From Campylobacteraceae bacterium (GTDB taxonomy: Bacteria > Campylobacterota > Campylobacteria > Campylobacterales > Sulfurospirillaceae), in the NCBI GenBank assembly GCA_027013265.1, contig JALUXQ010000083.1:1-14849 (forward strand): a stretch of DNA of 14,849 nucleotides. Reading direction: 5' to 3'. Positions 1 through 6,056 of this stretch are shown in pieces; the stretch's first letter is position 1; every line of letters begins with the position of its first letter. The notes under the pieces were generated by a model, which did not search any database, was not told the origin of the DNA, and worked only from the letters and a program-made list of their open reading frames with translations. A program made the position numbers and the translations under genes.

Positions 1-578
1 ATTCCAACAATTCCTATGACAACCGCTATCAAAAATGGTTTATGAAGTCTGCTTTTTTTATACAATTCAATAGAGAGCACCACAAAAAGAGCAGTCAAAG
101 AGAACTCTATGCCTTTATAGTTAAACGGCAGGATATTACCCAAAATTGCTCCTATTACACTGCCTATAATCCAGTAACTCTGATTTAATGCTGTGATGGT
201 AAGATATACCTTCTCCCTATTTTTTTCCGCTATATTGCTTGTTTTCAGAAGTGCAAAAGTCTCATCAGTCAAACCAAATATAAGATAGTTTTTCTTCCAA
301 GAAAAGTTCTTAAAACTACTTATCATGGAGAGTCCATAAAATGTATGCCTAAGATTTAGTAAAAATGTAGCGATTCCAATCTCAAGTATAGTTGCCTGTG
401 ACGCAAAAAGGGTTAATGCTAGAAATTGCCCACTTCCTGCAAATATAAAAGTTGACATGAAAAAGGCATAATACCAAGGTATCATCATCTTTGAAAGCAA
501 AAGCCCAAATGCCATGCCTAAAGGGATATATCCCATCAAAACAGGTATTGTGAGCTTAAAAACAGATAGAAATTTCAT
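1..578 (-). CDS. azlC: AzlC family branched-chain amino acid exporter subunit (3' end outside window)
   Basis: This is the large subunit of an AzlC/AzlD (YgaZ/YgaH)-type inner-membrane exporter, a family known to export branched-chain amino acids. The reading frame runs open from the ATG at 578 off the left edge, giving about 192 residues of the usual 220-240. Hand translation shows the family hallmarks: an N-terminal GYIPLGMAFG motif, FAGSGQFLAL near residue 47, NLRHTFYG near residue 75, and several hydrophobic helices up to the edge. The start overlaps the stop of the 57-residue ORF upstream as ATGA, and no Shine-Dalgarno sequence is visible, so translation is probably coupled. The AzlD partner normally follows and would lie outside the window. 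The setting is odd: the gene follows flagellar rod genes on the same strand with no obvious terminator between them. The family call is firm; the substrate is inferred. Confidence 0.9.
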   Translation of the reverse strand, partial: MKFLSVFKLTIPVLMGYIPLGMAFGLLLSKMMIPWYYAFFMSTFIFAGSGQFLALTLFASQATILEIGIATFLLNLRHTFYGLSMISSFKNFSWKKNYLIFGLTDETFALLKTSNIAEKNREKVYLTITALNQSYWIIGSVIGAILGNILPFNYKGIEFSLTALFVVLSIELYKKSRLHKPFLIAVVIGIVG

Positions 579-748
579 CTATTTTTTATGTATTTATCAA
601 GGTATTTTTTTGTAGTATCTTGAGAGTTTACTTTTTTTTCTGCATGCTGAGGTTTTTGCATATTTATGGGCTTTGCATCGCTATAATATATGTGGTTTAT
701 TAGTGCTAATATCACTACAACCAAAACAAAAGGCAAAAGAATCAACAT
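575..748 (-). CDS. Small membrane-anchored protein, 57 aa, unknown function
   Basis: I do not recognise this small gene. Translated by hand from the ATG at 748, it gives 57 residues: a hydrophobic N-terminal segment (residues 2-19, MLILLPFVLVVVILALI), then a polar, lysine-rich tail ending in DKYIKNR. It looks like a single-pass membrane protein or one with an uncleaved signal anchor. It starts 6 bases after the flgG stop, and its TGA overlaps the azlC ATG by 4 bases (ATGA). That spacing is what one expects of a translated cistron in an operon. The Shine-Dalgarno sequence is weak, so it may depend on translational coupling to flgG. It is too short to be AzlD and does not resemble it. Whether it belongs functionally with the flagellum or with the exporter is unknown. 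Confidence 0.6.
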   Translation of the reverse strand: MLILLPFVLVVVILALINHIYYSDAKPINMQKPQHAEKKVNSQDTTKKYLDKYIKNR

Positions 749-754
749 AAAAAT

Positions 755-1543
755 TTATCGTTTAAGTGCATTTACAGTTTGGAGCATTTGATCACTTGTT
801 GTGATAGCTTTAGAGTTTGCCTCATATGCTCTTTGTCCTGTTATTAAATCTGTCATCTCTTCAACCAACTGAACATTGCTCATCTCTACAAAATTCTGTC
901 TTATCTCGCCTAGTCCATTTAAACCTGGAGTACCTGTGGTAGCAATTCCTGAAGCTGTTGTATCTATAAGGTTATTGTTTCCTAGCGAATGGAGACCTGC
1001 TGGATTCACAAAATTTGCAATCTCAATTTGTCCTATTTGATTCAATGCTGTCTGACCAGCCTGTAAAACTGAAACAGTTCCATCAGTTCCTACTGAAATC
1101 TGAGTAGCATCTGCAGGTATAACTATATTTGGTACCAATTTGAATCCATCACTATTTACAACATTTCCATCTCTATCTAACTTAAAAGAGCCATTTCTTG
1201 TATATGCTGTTGTACCATCTGGAAGTGCAACTTGAAAAAAACCGTGTCCTGTTATAGCCATATCAAGTGGATTACCAGTCTCTTTAAAATTTCCTTGCGT
1301 AAACTGTTTTGCAATAGCCGTTGGTCTGACGCCAAGTCCAGTCTCTATGCCAGTTGGAGATACAGTAGTGCTACTTGTCGAAGTACCAGCATATCTCATG
1401 GCTTGATACATCAAATCCGCGAACTCTGCTCTTTGTTTTTTATAACCTATTGTATTTACATTTGCAATATTATTTGATGTTGTATCTATCTGTTTTTGCT
1501 GTGCTATCATGCCAGTTGCTGCCGTATATAATGAACTTACCAT
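755..1543 (-). CDS. flgG: Flagellar distal rod protein FlgG
   Basis: FlgG polymerises into the distal rod of the flagellar basal body, in the periplasm between the proximal rod and the hook. The 262-residue product has the usual FlgG length. It begins with the conserved rod/hook N-terminal segment (SLYTAATGMIAQQKQID, then NNIANVNTIGYKKQRAEF at residues 24-41). The central part contains NPLDMAITGHGFFQV and YTRNGSFKLDRDGN, and the protein ends with the C-terminal coiled segment around NFVEMSNVQLVEEMTDLI and QRAYEANSKAI. These two terminal helical segments form the D0 domain in this family. The ATG at 1543 has an AAGGAA Shine-Dalgarno sequence a few bases upstream. It lies 11 bases after the upstream rod gene and is presumably transcribed with it from the sigma-54 promoter. 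Confidence 0.97.
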   Translation of the reverse strand: MVSSLYTAATGMIAQQKQIDTTSNNIANVNTIGYKKQRAEFADLMYQAMRYAGTSTSSTTVSPTGIETGLGVRPTAIAKQFTQGNFKETGNPLDMAITGHGFFQVALPDGTTAYTRNGSFKLDRDGNVVNSDGFKLVPNIVIPADATQISVGTDGTVSVLQAGQTALNQIGQIEIANFVNPAGLHSLGNNNLIDTTASGIATTGTPGLNGLGEIRQNFVEMSNVQLVEEMTDLITGQRAYEANSKAITTSDQMLQTVNALKR

Positions 1544-1554
1544 CTATCTTCCTT

Positions 1555-2358
1555 TTATGCTCTAACTGATGCGAGCTTTCTTATCGCATCTATATTTAAA
1601 TCATTCATATGAGAACTCATCACTCTTTGGTACATCTCTACAATTCTATTTGCCTCAATCAATCCTACCATTTGAGAAACAGGATTTACATTGCTTGTTT
1701 CCAAAAATCCTTGAGCTACAATATCTTGGCTTTTTGATTGTTGTAAAGCACTTATATCTGGATATTTAAAAAGATTGTTACCCTCCTTTGTAAGACTTTT
1801 AATATCATTTGTTGTTGCGATAAATATCGCTCCTGAGCTATCTCCATTTAGGTATATATCTCCACTTTTACCGACTGTAAAATTTGTATTTGGTGGAATT
1901 TTGATAAATTTTGAATTAGCAAAATAATCAGCCGGCAAAACAGGATACCCCTCTTTTGTACTTAAAACTCCATCACCATTTATAACAAATGAGCCATCTT
2001 GTGTGAGTCTTATACCGTTTGGCGTCTTTACCATAAAAAATGCGTCTGCACTCTTTAGTGCAAAATCAAGACTGTTTCCGCTATTTTTCATACCGCCTTG
2101 GGTAAATTTTGTATATTGCTCAACAATCTGAGGAACTCCATCTACACTAGAATTTAAAAACTTTGCACCCTCTTTTGTATTATTGGCTATGGGCATATTG
2201 TCCTGAGCATCTTTAAAAATCCTCTTAAAATCTCCAACAACAACATCATCTTTTTTAAAAGCTGTTGTGTTTAAATTTGCAAGATTATTTGATATGACAT
2301 CAAGCCTGTTAAACTGTGTGACCATAGCACCCGTAACATCATAATATCCACTTTGCAC
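1555..2358 (-). CDS. flgF: Flagellar basal-body rod protein FlgF (FlgG2-type)
   Basis: This 267-residue rod protein belongs to the FlgF/FlgG family; in Campylobacter the gene in this position is often called flgG2. It carries the N-terminal rod motif NNLANLNTTAFKK (residues 24-36), a central FTQGGMKNSGNSLDFALKS stretch followed by FFMVKTPNGIRLTQDGSF, and the C-terminal helix with GFLETSNVNPVSQMVGLIE and NRIVEMYQRV. FlgF forms the proximal rod next to FlgG. The start is GTG at 2358, supported by an AAGG-containing Shine-Dalgarno sequence (2367-2372) and by the MQSGYYDVTGAM opening, which matches the family. It is the first gene of the minus-strand flagellar group, with a sigma-54 promoter about 40 bases upstream. 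The exact paralogue name (flgF or flgG2) is the only uncertain point. Confidence 0.9.
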   Translation of the reverse strand: MQSGYYDVTGAMVTQFNRLDVISNNLANLNTTAFKKDDVVVGDFKRIFKDAQDNMPIANNTKEGAKFLNSSVDGVPQIVEQYTKFTQGGMKNSGNSLDFALKSADAFFMVKTPNGIRLTQDGSFVINGDGVLSTKEGYPVLPADYFANSKFIKIPPNTNFTVGKSGDIYLNGDSSGAIFIATTNDIKSLTKEGNNLFKYPDISALQQSKSQDIVAQGFLETSNVNPVSQMVGLIEANRIVEMYQRVMSSHMNDLNIDAIRKLASVRA

Positions 2359-2396
2359 GAAATACCGCCTTGTATTTATCTAAGTATCTTAAAGTA

Positions 2397-2414
2397 AAGC
2401 AATATATGTTCCAA
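2397..2414 (-). promoter_or_regulatory. Sigma-54 (RpoN) promoter of the flagellar rod operon
   Basis: Read on the minus strand, this site is TTGGAACATATATTGCTT. It matches the RpoN consensus TGGCAC-N5-TTGC with the diagnostic GG and GC exactly 10 bases apart. Transcription should begin near 2387, giving a leader of about 29 bases before the GTG start of flgF/flgG2. In Campylobacterota, rod and hook genes are known RpoN/FlgR targets, so motif and context agree. No upstream activator site was searched for, and FlgR-type activators often do not need one. Confidence 0.88.
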
Positions 2415-2457
2415 CTATTTTTCTACTCCTTTTAACATTCTTTTAAATATATTTGGG

Positions 2458-2463
2458 TATAAT
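2458..2463 (+). promoter_or_regulatory. Sigma-70 -10 box of the native rpoD promoter
   Basis: A perfect TATAAT preceded by GGG and an AT-rich run. Epsilonproteobacterial housekeeping promoters typically have a strong -10 box and no clear -35 box. Transcription would start around 2470, immediately next to the left end of the inverted-repeat element. If the element is removed in thought, this -10 box lies about 40 bases before the rpoD ATG, as expected for a native promoter. Confidence 0.75.
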
Positions 2464-2472
2464 CCATTCCTT

Positions 2473-2507
2473 AAACTGACCTTGCACACTATAACGCACT
2501 CATAGTA
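2473..2507 (+). repeat. Left terminal inverted repeat, 35 bp
   Basis: This arm begins AAACTGACCTTGCACAC and ends CATAGTA. It is identical, base for base, to the reverse complement of 2711-2745. The outermost base of each arm may belong to the TTA duplication rather than to the element itself. Confidence 0.93.
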
Positions 2508-2533
2508 GTTTTAGTGGTGTTTGAGTATGAGGC

Positions 2534-2574
2534 ACTCTTTTGAGTCATAGCCATAGCTATGGCGATAAAAGAGT
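2534..2574 (+). repeat. Internal hairpin A of the element
   Basis: ACTCTTTT (2534-2541) is complementary to AAAAGAGT (2567-2574). Between them lies a perfect 14-base palindrome GCCATAGCTATGGC (2550-2563). No T-run follows on either strand, so it does not look like a rho-independent terminator. Confidence 0.7.
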
Positions 2575-2642
2575 AACGAAATAATCAAATATCAATAAAG
2601 CTATATTTTAGGATAAAATGAGAAAGTGCTTACTGCTTCGTT

Positions 2643-2684
2643 AGTTAACTTCCACCATAGCTTCGGCTATGCTAAAAGTTAACT
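2643..2684 (+). repeat. Internal hairpin B with UUCG tetraloop
   Basis: AGTTAACTT (2643-2651) pairs with AAGTTAACT (2676-2684). Nested inside is CATAGC-TTCG-GCTATG (2656-2671), a six-base stem closed by a C(UUCG)G tetraloop, which is an unusually stable RNA hairpin. The arms 2615-2628 and 2698-2711 can pair outside this hairpin with one mismatch and one G-U pair. Confidence 0.75.
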
Positions 2685-2710
2685 GCCTCGCATTAAACAT
2701 TTTCTCACTT

Positions 2711-2745
2711 TACTATGAGTGCGTTATAGTGTGCAAGGTCAGTTT
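2711..2745 (-). repeat. Right terminal inverted repeat, 35 bp
   Basis: This arm begins TACTATGAGTGCG and ends GGTCAGTTT, an exact reverse complement of the left arm. On the plus strand it contains a four-codon upstream ORF (ATG at 2715, TAG at 2727-2729). It also contains a GTG at 2719 that is in frame with rpoD but is not its start. Confidence 0.93.
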
Positions 2746-2775
2746 TACTACACCAATAACAAGGGGCTACAACGC

Positions 2776-4605
2776 ATGTCCACCAAAGAAATTTATATCC
2801 AATTAGAAAATCTATTTAAAGAGAATGAAAAAGGTCATGTTACATATGAAAAAGTGATGGATGTTTTTCCAAAACAACCTACTGCCTCAAATGCTAAAAA
2901 AGTTATTGCTCTTCTAAAAAAATATAAAGTTTCTTTAGTAAGTTCAGCTGAAATAGCAAAATTAAGAAACAAACAAGAAGCGCAAAAGAGAGAAGAAGAG
3001 AGACAAAAGCTACAAGATGAAGCACTAGAAGAAGAGTTCGACTTAGCGAGCGAAAAAGAGCTACTAGAGTGGTCAAGAAGTGATAGTCCTGTTAGAATGT
3101 ACCTAAGAGAGATGGGGCAAATTTCTCTACTGACCAAAGAAGAAGAGATAGACATCAGCAAAAAGATAGAGTTTGGTGAAGATATAATCATAGATGCCTT
3201 CTGTTCTGTTCCATATTTGATAGATTTTATCATTGACTATAAAGAGGCTCTAATAAACAGAGAGAGAAGAGTAAAAGAGCTTTTTAGAAGCTTTGAAGAC
3301 GATAATGACGATGATGATGATGACGACGATAGTGCAAAAACCAAAAAAGTAAACAAAAAAGATGACAGCAGAACTATGAAAGTTCTAGAGAGTTTTAAAA
3401 TGCTTGAAAAAGCCAAAAAAGATTGGATGAAAACTCTTCAAAAGGAGCCTGTTGACTTAGATAACCCAGAAAAAAAGATGGCATATGATTTGACACTTGC
3501 CTACAAAAAGAAGATTTTAAAAGAAAAATTGATGGATTTAGGGCCTACAAGCAAACTCATTAATGAGTTGGTAAAGTCGATAGAAACAGCACTCAAAAGC
3601 GATAGTGAATTTGAAAAAGAGTTAAAGAGATATGAGTATATGCTTCCTCTATTTAACGATACTCTTAGAAAAAACCATGAAAAGATACTCTCAAAGATAA
3701 CAAAAATGAGCAAAGAAGAGGTGACTTTAGAAGTTCCTGAAGCCACTATGGTCTCAACTTATATGAAAATCAAGAAACTTTTTCAAACCAAAGAGGCAAG
3801 CAAACAAGGATTTGATTTAGAAGAGGATAGATTAAAAGAGATACTTGAACAGATTAAAAGAGGTAAAAAAATAGCTGATACTTCAAAAACAAGAATGGCG
3901 AAATCAAATCTAAGACTTGTGGTATCAATCGCTAAAAGGTACACAAATAGAGGTCTTCCTTTCTTAGACTTAATCCAAGAGGGAAACATAGGATTGATGA
4001 AAGCGGTTGATAAATTTGAGTACAAAAAAGGATATAAATTTTCAACCTATGCTACTTGGTGGATAAGACAAGCTATCAGCAGAGCTATAGCTGACCAAGC
4101 TAGAACTATCAGGATTCCTATACATATGATTGAAACCATCAACAGAATCAACAAGATAATACGAAAACACCTGCAAGAAAAGGGCAAGGAACCAGATGTT
4201 GACACTATCTCACAAGAGGTTGGACTAAGCACGGATAAGGTCAAAAATGTTATCAAAATCACGAAAGAGCCTATAAGTCTTGAAGCTCCTATTGGCAACG
4301 AAGAAGATGGTAAATTTGGTGATTTTGTAGAGGACAAATCTAGTGTATCTCCTATGGATTTTATACTTCAGCATGATTTAAAAGACCAGATTGACGATGT
4401 TTTAGAGCAACTAAATGACAGAGAAAAAGCTGTAATTAGGATGAGGTTTGGCTTGATGCATGATGAGAGTGATAGAACTCTTGAAGAGATAGGTAAAGAG
4501 CTAAGCGTCACACGAGAGAGGGTGAGACAGATAGAGAGTAGTGCTATCAAAAAGTTAAAACATCCAAAAGTTGGTAGAAAACTCAAAAATTATATCGAGA
4601 GCTAA
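2776..4605 (+). CDS. rpoD: RNA polymerase primary sigma factor RpoD (sigma-70)
   Basis: The housekeeping sigma factor directs RNA polymerase to most promoters. From the ATG at 2776 it has 609 residues. Region 1.1 covers roughly residues 1-80, and region 1.2 has SDSPVRMYLREMG near residue 101. A non-conserved region follows, carrying an acidic run (residues 175-185, all D but one N). Region 2 begins near residue 372 (SNLRLVVSIAKRY, DLIQEGNIGLMKAVDKFEY, YATWWIRQAISRAIADQ, RTIRIPIHM). Region 4 begins near residue 545 (LNDREKAVIRMRFGL) and ends with the helix-turn-helix TLEEIGKELSVTRERVRQIE. The start is chosen for AAGGGG at 2761-2766 and the normal MSTKEIYIQLENLF opening. An in-frame GTG at 2719 would add 19 residues encoded partly by the repeat arm and is rejected. 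The 5' leader is interrupted by the inverted-repeat element. Confidence 0.97.
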   Translation: MSTKEIYIQLENLFKENEKGHVTYEKVMDVFPKQPTASNAKKVIALLKKYKVSLVSSAEIAKLRNKQEAQKREEERQKLQDEALEEEFDLASEKELLEWSRSDSPVRMYLREMGQISLLTKEEEIDISKKIEFGEDIIIDAFCSVPYLIDFIIDYKEALINRERRVKELFRSFEDDNDDDDDDDDSAKTKKVNKKDDSRTMKVLESFKMLEKAKKDWMKTLQKEPVDLDNPEKKMAYDLTLAYKKKILKEKLMDLGPTSKLINELVKSIETALKSDSEFEKELKRYEYMLPLFNDTLRKNHEKILSKITKMSKEEVTLEVPEATMVSTYMKIKKLFQTKEASKQGFDLEEDRLKEILEQIKRGKKIADTSKTRMAKSNLRLVVSIAKRYTNRGLPFLDLIQEGNIGLMKAVDKFEYKKGYKFSTYATWWIRQAISRAIADQARTIRIPIHMIETINRINKIIRKHLQEKGKEPDVDTISQEVGLSTDKVKNVIKITKEPISLEAPIGNEEDGKFGDFVEDKSSVSPMDFILQHDLKDQIDDVLEQLNDREKAVIRMRFGLMHDESDRTLEEIGKELSVTRERVRQIESSAIKKLKHPKVGRKLKNYIES

Positions 4606-4609
4606 AGAG

Positions 4610-5299
4610 ATGAATTTTTGTGAAGCATGGATTGAGTACGACTACAATCCATTTGTTTCATTTGATAAAAATGGCAGAGTCAAATCCATAAACCAAGAGG
4701 CTCAATATCTTTTAGGCGAAACAACAACAAAAAATATATTTGACTTGGCTAAAGATTATGCAAATATAACTTACGGTTTTAAAACAACTATTTTTGATAT
4801 CAGCTTCGGCTCTTTCTCTTTTTATGCCATAACTGTTGGCTACTTAGATGAAAATGAGATAGGCATAAAACTATATAAAAAATCTGCCAAAAAACTCACA
4901 ACCATAGGCGAATATGGTGAAATAGTCAATATATACTCTTTGTTGGATTTATGTATCAGTGCAGCGAGTGCGAGTTCTCCAAAGACCAAACACACAAAGA
5001 TATTTGACCCTACTTTTCCAGATGTAAGACTAAAAATTGAAGAGTTCACAAAACTCTTAAACAAAATCTTTCAATCATATTTAAATTCCCCAATAATCAA
5101 AACAAAACTAACTCTAAATACTGGTGAATATCTAAAATTTGATGGTAAAAAGTATCCTATCTTTTCCCTGCAAGTAGAAGGCGATAAGAGAGAGAAATCT
5201 TTAGAGCAAAGCATAGAAGAGATAGCGATAAACGCAAACTCAATAGTTCAATTTAAAGAGACAAAAACGATTATTAGCTCAGCTCTTATCTCTAATTGA
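4610..5299 (+). CDS. Uncharacterised PAS-like protein downstream of rpoD
   Basis: This 229-residue protein is not recognised. Residues 13-36 (NPFVSFDKNGRVKSINQEAQ onward) read like the opening of a PAS domain, with the usual D-x-x-G-x-V-x-x-x-N-x-x-A pattern. The strand-rich region that follows, to about residue 90, fits the same fold. The C-terminal half (LDLCISAASASSPKTK, then VRLKIEEFTKLLNKIFQSYL) has the flavour of a degenerate histidine-kinase dimerisation and ATP-binding region, but no H-box or G-box is visible, so that is speculation. There is no signal peptide or membrane segment. The ATG at 4610 lies 4 bases after the rpoD stop with an AAAGAG stretch just upstream. A TTG at 4571 inside rpoD is less likely. 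The gene is presumably cotranscribed with rpoD. Its 3' end overlaps the convergent gene by 21 bases. Confidence 0.72.
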   Translation: MNFCEAWIEYDYNPFVSFDKNGRVKSINQEAQYLLGETTTKNIFDLAKDYANITYGFKTTIFDISFGSFSFYAITVGYLDENEIGIKLYKKSAKKLTTIGEYGEIVNIYSLLDLCISAASASSPKTKHTKIFDPTFPDVRLKIEEFTKLLNKIFQSYLNSPIIKTKLTLNTGEYLKFDGKKYPIFSLQVEGDKREKSLEQSIEEIAINANSIVQFKETKTIISSALISN

Positions 5300-5752
5300 A
5301 CTAAACATGCTTAATATTGGGACTATACTAAGCCCTGTAAAAAAAGCAAAAGCGTTAAAGAGTCCATGTCTAGTTAGATAAAAAAAAGATAAAATCAAAA
5401 TACCATATGCTAAAATCCTGATAGGATTTATAGCTCCGCCGATTCCACTTGCAAAACCTTTTATCGTGTATCTAAAGACTCCTGTCTTTTTGGTTTTTTT
5501 ATCATCATCTTCTTCATCAAAAAGATTATAAGGATCTTCTAATTCATCGCTAGCTTCTCTAAACTCCTCTCCCCCATAACTTTCTACTCTCTTTGCAATA
5601 GACTTTTTATAGGCATAAAATGAAGCAAAAACTATAAGCATGGATGATATAAAAGCGGTTTGTGTATTTATCAGCCAATATCCTCCCTTAATAAAGGAGA
5701 ATAAAACCACGACAAAATCTCCGATAAGATATAGATATGAAATCCTACTCAT
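5279..5752 (-). CDS. Four-helix membrane protein with acidic loop, unknown function
   Basis: A 157-residue membrane protein with hydrophobic segments at about residues 8-25, 33-48, 114-131 and 133-148. A polar central region contains a strongly acidic cluster (LEDPYNLFDEEDDDKKTKK). I recall similar conserved membrane proteins beside hemL in Campylobacter, but no function is established. The start is chosen at 5752 because AAGGG lies just upstream and the ATG overlaps the atpZ stop by 8 bases. A farther ATG at 5779 would add a methionine-rich leader (MMIMMMKGI) and has no comparable support. Its stop lies inside the convergent PAS-like gene. The link to AtpZ is inferred from tight coupling only. 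Confidence 0.75.
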   Translation of the reverse strand: MSRISYLYLIGDFVVVLFSFIKGGYWLINTQTAFISSMLIVFASFYAYKKSIAKRVESYGGEEFREASDELEDPYNLFDEEDDDKKTKKTGVFRYTIKGFASGIGGAINPIRILAYGILILSFFYLTRHGLFNAFAFFTGLSIVPILSMFSSIRDKS

Positions 5753-6056
5753 AATTCCCTTCATCATCATAATCATCATCGTCTTTTTTTGGTTTATAGT
5801 TTTTATATCTCACATCATCTTTGAGTTCATCTAGGGATTTCATCTGTTTTTTATATGCTTTATAGATATTTAAAATAGCTCCACTCACTCCCCAAAATAC
5901 TCCAAGCCAAAGAAGCCAATTTTGGTGAAAATAGTTCTTCATCAAAAGACCAGCTCCAACTCCCAATAAAACCGCCACAACCATAGAGATGCCAAGCGAC
6001 AACTGCTCAGCACCCTCTATGATAGGTTTGTATTTTGGTTTTTGTTCGTCACTCAT
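5745..6056 (-). CDS. atpZ: AtpZ/AtpI-type F0F1 ATP synthase accessory protein
   Basis: A 103-residue protein with two transmembrane segments (about residues 19-40 and 46-66). Its pattern, EGAEQLSLGISMVVAVLLGVGAG followed by WLLWLGVFWGVSGAILNIYK, is typical of the ATPase gene 1/AtpZ family. Members sit in the inner membrane, are linked to c-ring assembly, and have been proposed to take part in magnesium or calcium transport. The C-terminus ends in a short acidic tail (KKDDDDYDDEG), which is unusual. The start at 6056 overlaps the hemL stop as ATGA, with AAAGAG upstream. No other atp genes are in the window, so the ATP-synthase link rests on family resemblance. Confidence 0.82.
   Translation of the reverse strand: MSDEQKPKYKPIIEGAEQLSLGISMVVAVLLGVGAGLLMKNYFHQNWLLWLGVFWGVSGAILNIYKAYKKQMKSLDELKDDVRYKNYKPKKDDDDYDDEGNYE

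Larger units (their letters stand above)
2474..2744. mobile_element. MITE-like non-coding element in the rpoD leader
   Basis: A 271-bp segment bounded by perfect inverted repeats, with AACTGACC at one end and GGTCAGTT at the other, and flanked by TTA on both sides (2471-2473 and 2745-2747). The TTA fits a 3-bp target-site duplication. The interior has no plausible coding sequence but is rich in smaller inverted repeats. This is the architecture of a miniature inverted-repeat transposable element mobilised by a transposase encoded elsewhere. The inferred empty site, TATAAT-N7-TTA followed by a short leader and AAGGGG, reads as a normal rpoD promoter and 5' UTR. The parent insertion-sequence family is not recognised. 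The 3-bp TNA-type duplication would suit some IS5 relatives, but that is a guess. A fixed structured regulatory leader is the alternative. Confidence 0.72.

Noticed and set aside
2719..2775. An in-frame GTG in the right repeat arm that would extend RpoD by 19 residues
   Set aside because: It has no ribosome site, the added residues come from the repeat, and MSTKEIYIQLENLF at 2776 with AAGGGG upstream is the normal family start.
4571..4609. A TTG inside rpoD as start of the PAS-like gene
   Set aside because: The ATG at 4610 lies 4 bases after the rpoD stop and needs no rare start codon; the extra 13 residues only mirror the rpoD end in another frame.
5753..5779. An upstream ATG for the four-helix membrane protein
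   Set aside because: It adds a methionine/isoleucine leader made by an ATCATC-type repeat within atpZ. The ATG at 5752 has AAGGG directly upstream.
5763..5781. The trinucleotide ATC-rich repeat in atpZ as a phase-variation tract
   Set aside because: Changes of whole trinucleotides keep the reading frame, so on/off switching is not expected.
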